The notes under the pieces: generated by a model | What the model saw: only the letters and a program-made list of their open reading frames with translations | Told to the model about the DNA's origin: nothing | Databases searched by the model: none | Assembly (NCBI GenBank): GCA_030765065.1 | Contig: CM060977.1 | Coordinates: 162,201,052 to 162,265,051 of the forward strand | DNA: 64,000 bases | Source of the DNA: Deroplatys truncata | Lineage: Eukaryota; Arthropoda; Insecta; Mantodea; Mantidae | Direction of reading: 5' to 3' | Translations under genes and position numbers: made by a program | Shown: one piece after another, positions 34,347-46,728 of the stretch | How the letters are laid out: each line of letters begins with the position of its first letter | Numbering within the stretch: the stretch's first letter is position 1

Positions 34347-35410
34347 TTAGGTTTTAGTAAACCTTTCGGGAAGATCCATGACAGATACTATTGGATAGCC
34401 ATGAAGAAGGATATTGAAAAGTTTGTCAAAACATGCCAAAGTCGTCAAACCCGCATAGATTCTACTAATTAGAAACCAGCAGGATTATTGCAGCCCATCC
34501 CGGTTACAGGTATTGGAGAACGTTGGGGCATTGACCTCTTAGGGCCATTGCCAAGGTCTAATTTTGTAATAACGATATTATAATAGCCACGGAGCACACT
34601 GGCCGTTGGATCGAGGGCTCTGCGCTGCCAATTGCTACCATACTTCGTGTTACTAAGTTCATTCTTCAACACATTATTTGTAAGCATGAAGCCCCTGCAA
34701 CTTTACTTTCAGATCGTGGAGCTGTATTCTCAGCGATGTTTTTCAAGAGTTGCTAAGATACATGGACACCACCCCTAATTACAGCAATGCATATCACACA
34801 GCTTGAAATGGCCTTATGGAAAGATTGCATCAAACCTCAATTAACATGTTAAGCCATTGGGATAGAGTATTGCCACATGTTGTTTTCTCTTATAATGCTA
34901 GTGTACACGAGACTACTAAGCATACATCCTTCTTCTTGACCAATGGACGTGAACCTACTTTATCTCACCAGGTGCCACTTCAGAAAAACTTGAGTTCTAT
35001 TTATGGATGCTCTTTAACTGTAGTAGTCCTTAGCATCCCATTCTATATTGGGCGTGAAAGACTGGTAATTTTGTCCAGAGGCCTCTATGAATGCTACTTC
35101 CAACGACCTGTTTATAAAGTAAACGCGAGAAGATATTCAGAAAGCTCGTGAGCGGGTAATTAACATCATATCTCAACAGCAATTTGTTCAGATGTGTAAT
35201 TTTGATAGAAAGCATAGAGATGTTTCTTTATAGGTTGGTCAACTAGTGAAAGTTTTCACCCCATTCGTAAATAAGGGAAGTGCACCAAGCTGTTCCATAG
35301 ATTCCTTACACGATTTGAAATTGTGCGACAAGTTATACCCCACTTACTTACATGGACCTTACCCCTCTGGACCTTATAGAGCATAAAGTGGTCGTATCAC
35401 TTGGATGATC
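34347..35410 (+). pseudogene. Integrase remnant (gypsy-type)
   Basis: Blocks in order: YYWIAMKKDIEKFVKTCQ (zinc-binding region), IGERWGIDLLGPLPR (first catalytic Asp, near 34510-34550), TEHTGRWIEGSALP in another frame, LSDRGAVFS (second Asp, near 34713), then MERLHQTSINMLSHW (catalytic Glu helix, 34816 on) and the PHVVFSYNASVHETT block. This is a typical Ty3/gypsy D,D-35-E integrase layout. No chromodomain was seen. At least three frameshifts. Confidence 0.85.
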
Positions 35411-37080
35411 TATTTGGATTCTTTTTATATTTTTCTTGTGCTTTGTTTGTTTCTTCTTTTTGTCTGTTATCTCTTTTTACAGGAAAACGTTATGAGTTTC
35501 AGGTAATAATTTGTGCCCTGGCCATTTTTGGTGTTTGTGTATGGTCATGTTATAATGATGGCTTGTATTTGAATGATATTTGTGATTTTGTGCTTCCAAT
35601 CTGATTTGGTATACTGTGTGTGCTAGAATAGCCCTCAGTATGGTGTGTATGCATTCAAAGAACTGTAATGTAACACCTTGCTTGTGTGAGAAAATATACG
35701 AATTCTATGTGTGTAGTTTCACCTATAAAGTGTATACTTTTGTGTGTAGTGTTAGATACAGTGGCAGTACAAAAGTAACCATTGTTGTTGTCATGAGATA
35801 TCGATGATTGCTTTTGTGCTATATAACCAAACATTGAATACAACCTTTGTGCTAATTGAAATCCATTCCAGGTGACTTCTGTTGCAGATTACTGTTTACT
35901 ATGTTCCCCAGTTGTCAGGGATGGATGCAATAGACCATATAGACTTTCCACAGCCAGATGTTAACTGCAACTCCAGGATTTGGTGGGAAGATTGTAGCAT
36001 AGATTATCCTTGTAGTTTCCTTTTCATTTGTACATCCAACATTTAGTGTTTAACTACTCCTGAATGAGTAGAATGTTGGTACCCACGGTTCCTATGTGTT
36101 TGTAGTATTCCTCCTATGCGCCATGGGTTTATCACTACTGCGCCAAGCGTTCATTTTTACTCTTGCGCACCGCGATCATGTAACCCCATTGTTGAACTTT
36201 ATTTTATTGTATCATCTTTCGCCTAAGTCTGTAATTTCAGTATTTTATAGTACGTATCAAATGTTTTCTTTCATAAATAAAATATATATACATATATAAT
36301 CTTTGTAATTTCACAAGGAACTCTTTCTATTGTCTAAACTTTGTTAAAACTCCTTTCAAATGCCCACCTGATACACTTTCAGTTAAATTAGTTGTTCACT
36401 TATAACTTAATTGAGGTTCTTTCTTTGTTTTTCTTCTCTTTGGTTTTCCATTTTGTAAACAAAATTTTAAGTTATTCCTTTGTGCTAATAATTTCTGTTG
36501 ACTGCTTTAGACAAAAGATCAGTGACCCCTACCAGAAGCAGTTTCCGTACCTCCAGGTTTGTTGTCCTCAAATCTCGTTTTCCTATGAAAAGAAAAATTG
36601 AAGGAGCAGACATTGGTGTCGTCCCAAAGTTGCTGTTGGCAGGTGTGGACCAAGGCAGCGTTCACCTCCCAATTTGAGTCCATTTCCAGAGGTCGTCGGC
36701 TGTGGGAAAGGGCCCTCCTCACAGCACATATCCAGTTAGACAGCCAGTTACTGCTGTCAATATACTTTCTATAACAGTGCAAGTTCAACTTACAGTGCCA
36801 GCGAGATATGTTGCAGTGATATGACAACCGCGGGGGGGGGGCGGAACAGGGTTGATAGTGGGGTCTACCAAAACTTTGACCCATAAATTTGTAAACAGTT
36901 ACACAAGCCTTAATAAACTGCGAGATTGTAAGGCAAGCAAAGAAGAGGAATTGTTGGCTTACTGTAATGTATTTATAGTGTATCTCTGTTTTTAACTTTG
37001 GTCCTGTGTAACTGCTCTTTCTTTGTAATTTTTTTTTCTCTTTAGGCGATGAGGTCGCCACCTTGTGTGCCGCGGAGAGA
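35411..37080 (+). other. 3' internal region of the gypsy-type element
   Basis: Between integrase and the 3' LTR. It contains only short ORFs; one is strongly hydrophobic near 35410-35490. No envelope-like gene can be supported. It ends in the purine-rich tract gccgcggagaga next to the LTR. The 180-codon minus-strand opening at 36519-37061 has no family resemblance. Confidence 0.5.
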
Positions 37081-38841
37081 TGTAACGTTTATATTTAATT
37101 CTATATTATTTACTCGTATTGTTTTCAATCAATGTTGTGTAACTGTTGCGTGGAAATACATTTTATAGGGATTTGTTAATATCGGGAAACTCCTTTGTTT
37201 TATATTATACGCATGCGCGGTGGTTAATAGCACGATGTTTAGCGTGGAGACGCGAGGCAGTCAGCAACTGGACTCCGGCGAGTGTAGACGCAGTGACAGG
37301 CTCTCCCAACTCGCAAGACATAAGCGACGATCATGATTGGGCAAAGCCAGGTGGGACCGTCATCTTGTAAAATGTAAGTTAGTTTTCGTTCAATAGATTA
37401 TACGTGTGTGTGTGTGTGTGTGTGTTTTTAATTGATCTATCGTTCTTTTCATTCTTCCATATGTGTGTGCCCTGAGTTACTATTGACCTTTTCATTCGTC
37501 CTTAAGTGTGTGTCCAGACTTTTTAAGCTATCGTTCTTTTCGTTCTACCTTTGTATAGACAACTTTAGGTAAGTAAGTTCCTTGGGACCCTCAGTCCGCC
37601 AAGCAAGCGATTTGCGGCAGCATTTTTAACACTTAAATAATTTCAGTGTAATTATATAATATATATAATTCAATAATAGCCAGCCTTAAAGCAATATGTG
37701 TATGTAACAATATATAAAAAGTGTATATTACAGTCATTTTATATGTTTATATGATTGTATACACGTATAACAATGGTATGTGAATGTATTACGTAATTTA
37801 ATAATGTAGGAGCTGTGAGAAATAGGTCAAAAGTTGCTAACAATGAGGTAATCTTGAGGCAATAATGAATTTGAAAGTTAAACAATACTACTTGTAATTC
37901 TTGTAAGCAATAATATAATTTTTGTGAAAGTTTATAAAATAGGCAATCAACAACCAGAAAAAGCTTTGGTTAAATGAAAGTATTCTATTGGACTAGAATT
38001 AGCCAATCAGAGACTTGAAATACAGAAATTTTCAAATTTAGGCGGTAGATATCAAGTCAGTTGCTTGTAGACAGCGCTCATAACTGGACGCGTTGGTTGT
38101 AGACAGTGTTCTTAACCGGACGCGAGGTGCGTCCTCGAGAAATTTAATATGTATTCGTGTGAGACGAAAATAGTTTACGTGTTTAAAAAGTGTAAGTATG
38201 TAATAAAGGAATCTTACAGCTCTCTATATCACTGAAATGTTATTTAAATCGTGTCAAGAATTAATAAAAAGGAGTGAATAAAAAATTAAAATCTGTGTAA
38301 GCCTACATTCTTCAGCCGCACGACGCCTTGCAAAGAAATCCATGTCTCTAACAATAATACTGACGCAGCCGAGGCAAACATAAATATATAATATTTAAAG
38401 AAACAGTCAAATTACAAAGTTAATATTTTTAAATTTTTTGGGACGAAGGCTACCGGGTACCATACTTGCGGTTGCAACTACTTCAAGTTCGGCTCCCCAA
38501 CAGTCGAAATATAATAGATATCCAAACTGACTTTCCATACGTAGTAGCAACAAACCTTCTTCAAATTGGCTCCCAAAGCGTGGGGCAAATAACAACGTAA
38601 AAATAAGGTAAAGACAATAATAATAACGCAGAATGCCTTGTTTTCCTGTTTCTTCCATTACTCTCCTTAGAGATAGATGTAGGAATAGGCAGTTTCATCA
38701 GTTCCTGATTCTGTCTGGATGACTCCAGGAAACCACGCCGTGCCTTCGGAGAGAGAAGGCTTTACCCCCTTTCCCCACTTTTCTACTACCATTACCTTAC
38801 ATTATGCCGCATAGCCTGTTTTAACATGTAGGTATGTTACA
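37081..38841 (+). repeat. 3' LTR of the gypsy-type element, split by an insertion
   Basis: It starts TGTAACG and ends GTTACA. The first part (37081-37610) and last part (38607-38841) match the 5' LTR in order; the middle is an unrelated LTR-like repeat. LTR-to-LTR divergence is obvious by eye, so the gypsy insertion is old. A (GT)n run is at 37408-37424. Confidence 0.82.
37611..38606 (+). repeat. ~1-kb LTR-like dispersed repeat, copy B
   Basis: Same family as 13335 and 55366. It interrupts the 3' LTR between ccgccaagcaagcg and ataataacgcagaatgcc, which are adjacent (with small changes) in the 5' LTR. This fixes its boundaries to within a few bases. Its end carries a tggctcccaaagcgtggggc sequence resembling a primer-binding-site leader. 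Confidence 0.65.
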
Positions 38842-38923
38842 ATAGTACATATTTACGTAGAGATGAGTATGTATTGTAGGTTTAAAAACTGTAGCTGGGA
38901 TCAAAATTCCTAGCGTTAATGTA

Positions 38924-38972
<49 letters not shown>

Positions 38973-38995
38973 TTGTCATTAATAATAATAATAAG
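38924..38995 (+). repeat. (ATT)n microsatellite with inverted (AAT)n tail
   Basis: About 16 ATT units are followed after ttttgtc by (ATA)n in complementary phase. The two can pair as a hairpin. Confidence 0.9.
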
Positions 38996-39800
38996 TTTCA
39001 ATAAAAAGTAGTTTATACTGTTGGGTTTTCTTATACCTATTTAAAACTTCTGTGTAATTTTCATTGTAATGAAAACGGAAGACCAATTGCAGACTCTTTT
39101 GCGGAGAGAAAACATAATGCAGTAATATTAACATCAAAAAGTGAGATATACAACAATTACACGACTTTTTCTACGCATCTCTTTACGGCAATTCTACATA
39201 TTCGTATAAAATGTTATTTTTCGGCCCATAATGTTAACGGTGAATATTTATCAATCTAGTAATTAATTTTCAATTAGATCCCGGAAGTTAAAACTATGTG
39301 GGTCAGTTGTCTAAATAGCGAGATGCAAAGTACCTTTAGAGAGTAAATTTTCCTTCTTTCTGTCCGAGGAGGACAGAGGCCTTTGCAAAGGAATACATTT
39401 TAGTAGTACAACTTATTATAATGTGAATATCTCCCTCCCATTGTCTAAATAAACAAATGTATCATTATATTATAACCAAAGTCTGAGAGTTTATTTATTT
39501 GTATTGAATATAAATCCTACCGTTGCATCGATTCCGACCAACTCTTTCACAGGTAACATTTGGCACCAACAGTGTTCAATTTTGAATGTGATATTTCGCC
39601 CAGCAGCATTCTTCTTCTTCTTCCTCTACCACTACGGTAGCAACAGAAAGTATTGTATGGAAAGTTGAAGAATTCAATGCCATGTCTGGGCTGGAAGCAC
39701 GGATCTTATGATGTATTCTATTTCATTAAAATTTGTTAAGATTTCATACAGAGATTGCAGCAGAAATACACGTTTTATGATCCTCTGAACCCAAATAAAG
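38996..39800. other. Unassigned sequence
   Basis: No gene or repeat family recognised. A (ttc)n-like run is present near 39610. Confidence 0.4.
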
Positions 39801-39805
39801 ACTTC

Positions 39806-39920
39806 TCTACTATTTAAATAGAGTACATTAAAGTAATGCATTCCACCTAAATTTCGATACTGAGATTTCAGTAAAAATACATGTTTTGAAGTTCCCTAAA
39901 TCCCAAAAAAGCATTTCTTG
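39806..39920 (-). mobile_element. Old HINE-like 3'-end fragment
   Basis: Order of motifs on the plus strand: ctctactatttaaatagagt, gcattccacctaaatttcga, actgagatttcagtaaaaat, catgttttgaagttccctaa. These correspond to the last ~120 bp of the family in reverse, with many changes. Confidence 0.6.
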
Positions 39921-39939
39921 TTGTTGTTCACCAATAGCA

Positions 39940-40640
39940 CTGGGGATTAATTCATCTGCATTATTTTCCCGCTGGCTTCCCAATATAAAGTCTGTAAGTT
40001 ATCACTTTTAAGGCCTTTGCATTTGGCGAGATACTGTTTGATCAGGATGACATCTTCTTCACAGAGAGTGCGTGCTTGTGTGTAGATAGGCATCGTATCC
40101 TGTAGAGGTGTTCTGCGAGGCAATCGTGGCCAGTTGCCATCCTAAATAAGGTCACTACAGTTTTCCTTGGCATTTTTTGTATATAAACTCTATCTTTAAT
40201 ATTCATATAATCTTTATATTTTAATTTACCTTCTTTATCAAGTCTCTTCTGTCTTTTGAAATGTGGTTTAATGTTGTTTAATTGTTCATTTATTTCTATT
40301 GGTTCTGCAGGTTTTATTTGTTGCGTTGCACCTTTTTGTGCTAATTGATCCGCATGTTCAGTTCAAAGTTCGAAATGAGCTGGGATCCTTTGTAGAGTGA
40401 CATGATTTCTACTTTCAAAGGCTTCTTATTTCTTTAATATTTCTTGTTGTTTTATTATTGTAATTTACTATCCCGTCTATGCCTGATTGTGAGTCTGATA
40501 AAATGACTATTTTTTATTTTGTGTATGGTGTATATAGAATGTTTTGTAATGCTGCTTTTATAGCAGTTAATTCTCTATCATAGTGGTTTGACTTTCATCT
40601 AATGTTAGATACTGTGCAAAGTGTTTAGAGTATACTCCTG
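39940..40640 (-). pseudogene. LINE ORF2 C-terminal fragment (RNase H and tail)
   Basis: Minus-strand reading from 40640 gives NAGAGVYSKHFAQYLTLD (RNase H start), later AIKAALQNI and VILSDSQSGIDGI (the second catalytic region), then a decayed H-S/IPAHF segment. Next comes the C-terminal zinc-like region with LFRMATGHDCLAEHLYRI and a decayed IRCLSTHK block near 40090. This is the RNase H plus C-x2-C tail of Jockey-group LINEs. Stops and small shifts throughout. Confidence 0.75.
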
Positions 40641-40651
40641 CACCGGCGTTT

Positions 40652-41497
40652 TCAATTTCTCTACTACGTATAGTAAGTACGGGAAGTATTGTATTCCACC
40701 CAAAAATTCGATACCGAGATTTCACCCAAAATACATGTTTTGAGGCCTCCTGTATCCAAAAAAAGGTTTTTCTGGAAACATATCCGTGTGTGTTTGTCTG
40801 TCTGTGTGTGTGTGTGTGTGTGTCTGTGTGTCTGTGAACAGCATAACTCAGAAACGAACAGTTGGCTAAACACCAAAATTGGTATTTAGGTTCACTATCT
40901 TCCAGAGATGCGACACGAAGGTTTTCAAGAAAATCCCTCCACCTCAGATTACCCTTTACATGGAACAGTTTTCGACAATTTTAATTTTCTTTAAAATGCC
41001 TCTAACGATTTTGATTAAAATATCATATGTTTAAGATATTTTCATGACAAATGAAATGTATATCTCGAATTTTCTGGGAATGTCTCCAAAAGTATTCTTC
41101 ATTGTGAACGACTTTTGCATAACTGGAAACCATAAGAGATAGACAAAATTTTACTACACAAAAAATGTAGATCGCATTAAAATACACAATTTATGTCATA
41201 TACATTTTTTTGTTGAGTGAACCATTTTCAGATATTGCTTGTTATTCCCTTAAATTTTTGAATATTTATTTTCTCAAATGGGAATTCGTTATTCATTTTT
41301 TGTCTTGGATATGCAAAGAGTATTAATCTGTGGCAAAGAGAATGGTGCTGCGCATAGCAACCAGCTATTAAGAGTAATGTCTATGCTTAAAGGCTACTGT
41401 ATTTCTATATTGCCCTTGTGAATATATATTCCCCTTACATCTACAAGAAAATTAGCAATAAGATAGAGTATGCAAATGTTTATCTCGACACATCAGA
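40652..41497 (-). mobile_element. HINE-like element, copy 4 (5' internal deletion)
   Basis: The 3' end at 40652 is intact. The 5' TCTGATGTGT is at 41497, but the next ~100 bp, including the 5' hairpin partner and actttctctac, are deleted. The body contains the subfamily marker gatatgcaaagagtattaat shared with copies 6, 7 and 8. Confidence 0.75.
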
Positions 41498-41589
41498 TTT
41501 TTTTAAAATCAGTCGCCGCAAGACGAAATATAAAATATAAAAGACTAGCCGTCAGAGAAAATTAAAGAACATTGAAATATTGGAGATTG

Positions 41590-42145
41590 GATTGGATTTT
41601 AAAGCGGAGGGGATTCGGCACCAATCCAGGAATGAGGATGTTGTATCGACGCCCCTCGAAAGGGGCATTTACGGGAGGGATGAGGTGAAGGTAGTCACCT
41701 GGCGACGGCCCAGCAATGATAGGTCCTACAGTTTCCAGATATAGACGCCTCGGCAGTCGGACAGGCAGACCGGGAACCACGCCCCACACAGGGTCCAACG
41801 CTCTGCATGGGATGGTTCGTATACCCCAACAACCAGCCGAAGGTCGAGGGACGGAGAAACTTAACCGAGAGCATCCTTTTTCTCTGTCCAGCTGCACCGA
41901 AACACCATCGCCGACACTTCCAACCCCGAAAGAGATCAAAGGAAATGAAGGTTGAATGAAATGATTAATGGAACGAAATGGAGGAACAGAAATTCGGGGG
42001 ATGAAAGAAGCCACTCCAGCATTCGCGTGACGATCCAGAAAAACTCTCGAAAAAAACCCTGGGTCACAGTGGTTCACAGGAATCGAACCCGGGACCTCCC
42101 GAATAGACGTTACCGCCTGAGCGATCCCGCTCGGTAAGATTGGAG
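41590..42145 (-). repeat. Long SINE-like element
   Basis: The minus-strand head at 42145-42060 has A-box-like gagcgggatcgctcaggcgg and a strong B box in cccgggttcgattcctg. It is followed by a GC-richer body to about 41590. The 199-codon minus-strand opening here (41562-42161) translates the tRNA head and body and has no protein family features. Confidence 0.6.
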
Positions 42146-43480
42146 AGACGTGCATCAACATATAAGCTGTTCTTGGAGTTTGGTTTTGGGGAGACTACAG
42201 TGAGAGACATACGAAAAGTGTTGGTTACATTGGTTCCGTTTATCGTCCAGAAAACCTGTGAAAACCTCGAACTACGGAAACCTGGATGAGGCCATGAGGC
42301 TTAACCAGAAACGAGCTGAAGATACTCCTGTATCTGGTCTAATGTTAGCTGCACAAGCAGAATGTTTTCAGGATGCGTTTGGGTTGGAAGACGATTTCAA
42401 AGCATCAGCTGGTTGGCTTACAGGATACAAAAGTCGCTATGGAATAGGGGAAAATGCAAATCATGGGGAATGAATTAGTGTCGCTACAGAAGCTGCTGAA
42501 ACCTTCGCTCAAGAATTTAAACTGTTTGTTGAAAGCGAAAGTCCAGATTATAGGGAAAAGTATACTACAGAGGAAACCGGATTGTACTTGAAGTGCTTAC
42601 CAGCTTGCACACTTGTTATGGAGAAAGAAAAGCAAGCCTCAGACCATAAAATATCGGAAGAAAGAATAACCATGCACCGGGTGATCACAAATTGAGATTG
42701 CTGGCGATAGGAAAATCCAAAACTCCCCGTTGTTTTAAGAACAAGGATGTCCCATTACATTATTACCATTAAAAATCAAGCTGGATGAATAGCGAGATAT
42801 TCAAGGACTAGTTTCACAACAATTATGTTCCTGCTTATTTAACCGAACAGTCTCTCCCAGTCAAGGCGTACTGCTACTAGACAGCGCGTCTTCCCACCCT
42901 TACGAAAGTAAACTTAAAATGGGATTATTTGCGATAAATTACTTCCTAAAACATATGTCTGTCCTTCACCCTGTAGACTAAGGTGTGACGACTACATTAA
43001 AGAAGTACAGTTCATCACTTCTCTACAGACTTGGTGAAGAAGATGCGGATATTGAAACTTTTTGGCAGAAATTCAGTCTGCTAGACGCACTGCATAATAT
43101 CAACAAATCATGGGACTGTTTTCCATCAGTTTAGCTTGCGGTTATGGAGTCCGATTTTCCCTGATGTCCAGAACAATGTTGAATTCTAAGAAGAAGAAAT
43201 TTTAAATGCTCAGTCTTAAGTTGCAAAAATGACGCCCTTATTACAGAAAATAGGAGGTTACGAAGGTGTGGAAGAAAGCGAGTTCTGAGAGAAAGTGAGA
43301 AATTGAGTGGTTAAAGGTCGACAGTAATCTTAAATACAAACAAGAAAGTGAGGACGACATCGTTCCTGATCTGACAATTGACGCCGAACAAAACGACGCA
43401 GATAGTGACGTGTATGAAGACAAAATCACGGACATTCCGAAAGTTACGCACATCCACGCTAGTGTCGCTGTAGATATGTG
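42140..43480 (+). pseudogene. pogo/Tigger (jerky-type) transposase, decayed
   Basis: Blocks in order: a pre-HTH RRASTYKLFLEFGFGETTV; the CENP-B-type second HTH (LDEAMRLNQKRA, PVSGLMLAAQA); FKASAGWLTGYKSRYGI; then after a stop a catalytic core start with KYTTEETGLYLKCLP (first acidic residue, normally NADETGL). Next come KISEERIT, a decayed middle, SLLYRLGEEDADIETFWQKF and an acidic tail. This is the domain order of Tigger/jerky proteins. The first Asp codon reads Glu-Glu here, and the central DNAPSH block is damaged. At least three stops and two shifts. TIRs were not found. Confidence 0.85.
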
Positions 43481-43563
43481 TGTGTGTGTGTATGTTACAC
43501 AGAAAATCACGATGATGTTTCATTTCAGACATTGTTTTCTTACGAAAACTACAATAAAAAAAA

Positions 43564-43790
43564 TCTGATGTGTTACACTCACATGACTTTCTCTACTCTT
43601 GTACAAACTATTTTTACAAACGCTTATTCCCCATGTGCTTCATGTTAATCGAGATATCGAGATGTTAATCTTATTGCTAATTTTCTTATAGATGCAAGGG
43701 GAATTGGTAGGCTTTAAGCTATAGACAAATATTTTAAGAGCTGGTTGCTATGTGGAGTATTCCATTCTCTTTGAATTACCAGGGCAAAAA
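43564..43790 (+). mobile_element. HINE-like 5' fragment, nested pair 1
   Basis: The first ~227 bp of the element run from TCTGATGTG to ttaccagggc plus an A run. The next full copy begins in that A run (43796). The remainder of this copy is not found after the second copy. Confidence 0.8.
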
Positions 43791-43795
43791 AAAAT

Positions 43796-44613
43796 TCTGA
43801 TGTGTTACACTCTCATGACTTTCTCTGCTCTTATACAACCCATTTTTACAAACGCTTATTCTCCATATGCTTCATGTTAATCGAGATATCGAGATGTTAA
43901 TCTAATTGCTAATTTTCTTGTAGTTGCAAGGGGAATTGGCTTTAAACGTTTAAGAACTGGTTGCTATGTAGAATATTCCATTCTCTTTGCATTACCAGGA
44001 CAAAAAAATGAATAACGAATTTGAGAAACAGTATAAGTATTAGAAAATTTTAGGGAATAACAAGCAATATCTCGAAAATGATTCACACAACAAAAAAATG
44101 TATACGACATAAATTGTGTATTTTAACGCGACCTACATTTTTTGTGTAGTAAAATTTTGTCTATCTCTTATGGTTTACCAGTTATGCAAAAGTCGTTCAC
44201 AATGAAGAACACTTTTGGAGACATTCCCAGAAAATTCGAGATATACATTTCATTTGTCATGAAAATATCTTAAACATATGATATTTTAATCAAAAGCGTT
44301 AGAGCCATTTTTGAGAAAATTAAAATTTTCGAAAAATGTTCCATGTAAGGGTAATCTGGAGTGAGGGTATTTTCTTGAAAACCTTCGTGTCGCATCTCTG
44401 GAAGATACTGAACCTAAATACCAAGTTTGGTGTTTATCCGACTGTTCGTTTCTGAGTTATGCTGTTCACAGAAAGACACACACAGACACACACATGCTTT
44501 ATATGCATTAGGTGCACCTCAAAACATGTATTTCCTGTGAAATCTCGGTATCGAATTTTTGGGTGGAATGCAATACTTCCCCTACTTACCATACGTAGTA
44601 GAGAAAGTAAAAA
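43796..44613 (+). mobile_element. HINE-like element, copy 5
   Basis: Nearly complete and directly head-to-tail with the fragment at 43564. Its microsatellite is short (acacacagacacacaca) and some sequence after it is missing. Confidence 0.8.
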
Positions 44614-44879
44614 TAGGAATAAATGAACGATACACCAAGAAACAAACAAAGTTGACGGACTTCTTTTCTTGAATTAATGGTATGTATTTTGTAGAATATG
44701 TTTCTTTTTAGCTTGTTGAATAAAAATTGCATTGTGTTCACACTTACATGCGTAGTGTATTCATTTTCAGAGTGCACTTTACTGTGTTTTAAATATAAGG
44801 AGAAGGTTAAGCGGACAATTTGCGGAAGTTCGTTCATTAATTACCTCGAATTATCGGGAGTCGACTATACATAGAAAAA

Positions 44880-45215
44880 TCTGATGTGTTGCACTCACAT
44901 GACTTTCTCTACTCTTGTACAAACTATTTTCACAAACTCTTATTCTCCATCTATTTCATATTAATCGAGATAAACATTTGCAGAAACGATCTTTTGATAT
45001 GAAGAGAGAATTACATTTTACACATAGGGACTAGTTCTAAAAATATTTGACTATCGCTTAAGGCGTACTATGTTCCCCTTGTTTTGTAATTGCAAGCAAA
45101 GTATAGAAATGCAGTAGCCTTTAAGCATCGACATATATCTTAATAGCTGGTTGCTAGGTGCAGCACCATTCTCTTTGCCACAGATTAATACTCTTTGCAT
45201 ATCCAAGAGAAAAAA
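44880..45215 (+). mobile_element. HINE-like 5' fragment, nested pair 2
   Basis: The first ~335 bp of the longer subfamily end at catatccaagagaaaaa. This is the same A-run position where pair 1 is broken. The next copy starts at 45216. Confidence 0.8.
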
Positions 45216-46131
45216 TCTGATGTGTTACACTCACATGACTTTCTCTACTCTTGTAAAAACTATTTTTACAAACGCTTATTCTCCATCTACTTCATGTTAA
45301 TCGAGATAAACATTTGCAGACTCTATCTTATTGCTAATTTTCTTGTAGATGTAAGGGGAATATATACTTACAAGGGCAATGTAGAAATGCAGTAGCCTTT
45401 AAGCACATACATATCTTTTAATAGCTGGTTGCTAGGTGTAGCACCATTCCCTTTGCCACAGATTATAACTCTTTGCATATCCAAGACAAAAAATGAATAA
45501 CGAATTCCCATTTGAGAAAATAAGCATTGAACAATTTAAGGGAATAACAAGCAATATCTCGAAAATGGTTCACTCAACAAAAAATGTATATGACATAAAT
45601 TGTGTATTTTAACGCGATCTACATTTTGTGTGTAGTAAAATTTTGCCTATCTCTTATGGTTTACCCGTTATGCAAAAGTCGTTCACAATGAAGAATACTT
45701 TTGGAAACATTCCCAGAAAATTCGAGATATGCATTTTATTTGTCATGAAAATATTTTAAACATATGATATTTTAATCAAAATCGTTTGAGCCATTTTTGA
45801 GAAAATTAAAATTTTCGAAAAATGTTCCATGTAAAGGGTAATCTGGGGTGGGGGCATTTTCTTGAAAACCTTTGTGTCGCATCTCCGGAAGATACTGAAC
45901 CTAAATACCAAGTTTGGTGTTTATCCGACTGTTCGCTTATGAGTTATGCTGTTCACAGACAGACACACACACAGGCAGACACACACACACACACACGGAC
46001 GTGTTTCCAAAAATGCTTTTTTTGGATTCAGGGGTCTCAAAACGTGTATTTCCGGTGAAATCTCGGTATCGAATTTTTGGGTGGAATACAATACTTCCCC
46101 TACTTACTATACGTAGTAGAGAAAGTAAAAA
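45216..46131 (+). mobile_element. HINE-like element, copy 6
   Basis: Near-complete long-subfamily copy. It has a long CA/CAGA microsatellite near 45958-46000 and intact 3' hairpin and terminus. Confidence 0.85.
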
Positions 46132-46135
46132 ATAA

Positions 46136-46600
46136 GCTTTTGTAAGAATAGTTTGCAGAAAGGTTATTAGAGAAAGTCGTATGAATGCAACACATCACAT
46201 TTTTGGAAAATGGTTTGTCTCGCTCTGTCTGTGAAGACTATAATTAAAAAATGGAAACTCAAAGAAACAGAAAATCCCATTTGCGTCAGGCACTGTTTAA
46301 TTTTACCATACACAACTATGCCATTCAAGAAAAACCCCACCCCAAACAACCCCTTACGAAGAAAAAAGTTCAGTTATTCCTTTTTTTAAAAACGGCTCAA
46401 ACGCTTTTGATTAAAATGCTTTGTCATATTTGTATGACTACTAAAATGTATATCTTAAATTCTCTCTGAATGGCCTGAAGACCTCTTCACTCAGAGTGAC
46501 TTTTCTGTACTTTTGTGTAATTGGTAAAGCATAAGAGAGACTACCACACACAATACGTGTATATACACGATATAACTTACTGAAATACACAATTAATACT
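46136..46600 (-). mobile_element. Old, rearranged HINE-like fragment
   Basis: A minus-strand 5' end (atgtgatgtgttgcattcat on minus, near 46200) abuts copy 6. Beyond it lies diverged internal sequence in minus orientation (gctcaaacgcttttgattaaaa). The order is not collinear, so it is rearranged. Confidence 0.5.
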
Positions 46601-46728
46601 GAAATGGCTTCTCTTGTAACATTAGCCTTTTAGAAATCTTCGTTAGTATTAAATTTTTAGATTTCCTCAAGTTGAACTGTCAAATGGCAACTTTAAAGCA
46701 CTTTAAAGGTTTCTTATTTGTTACCGCA

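Larger units (their letters stand above)
27035..38841 (+). mobile_element. Decayed Ty3/gypsy-type LTR retrotransposon with nested insertions
   Basis: The same ~770-bp sequence lies at 27035-27821 and, split by an insertion, at 37081-38841. Between them lie gag, protease, RT, RNase H and integrase remnants in order on the plus strand. The 3' LTR begins TGTAAC and ends GTTACA, the normal inverted LTR ends, and is preceded by a purine-rich tract (gcggagaga). The 5' LTR has lost roughly its first 100 bp next to the Penelope structure. Later insertions are SINE pieces at 27640-27745 and 30640-30855, a Harbinger element at 32753-34346, and an LTR-like repeat at 37611-38606. Removing the Harbinger insert restores continuity of the integrase region. 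All frames are broken. Confidence 0.88.

Noticed and set aside
36519-37061. 180-codon minus-strand ORF near the gypsy 3' end
   Set aside because: It is antisense to the retroelement internal region and has no recognisable motif.
35411-37080. Envelope-like gene making the gypsy element an errantivirus
   Set aside because: Only short hydrophobic openings are present. No continuous reading, furin-type site or coiled coil could be supported.
41562-42161. 199-codon minus-strand ORF
   Set aside because: It translates a tRNA-derived SINE head and body. The B box is visible in the DNA and no protein family features are seen.
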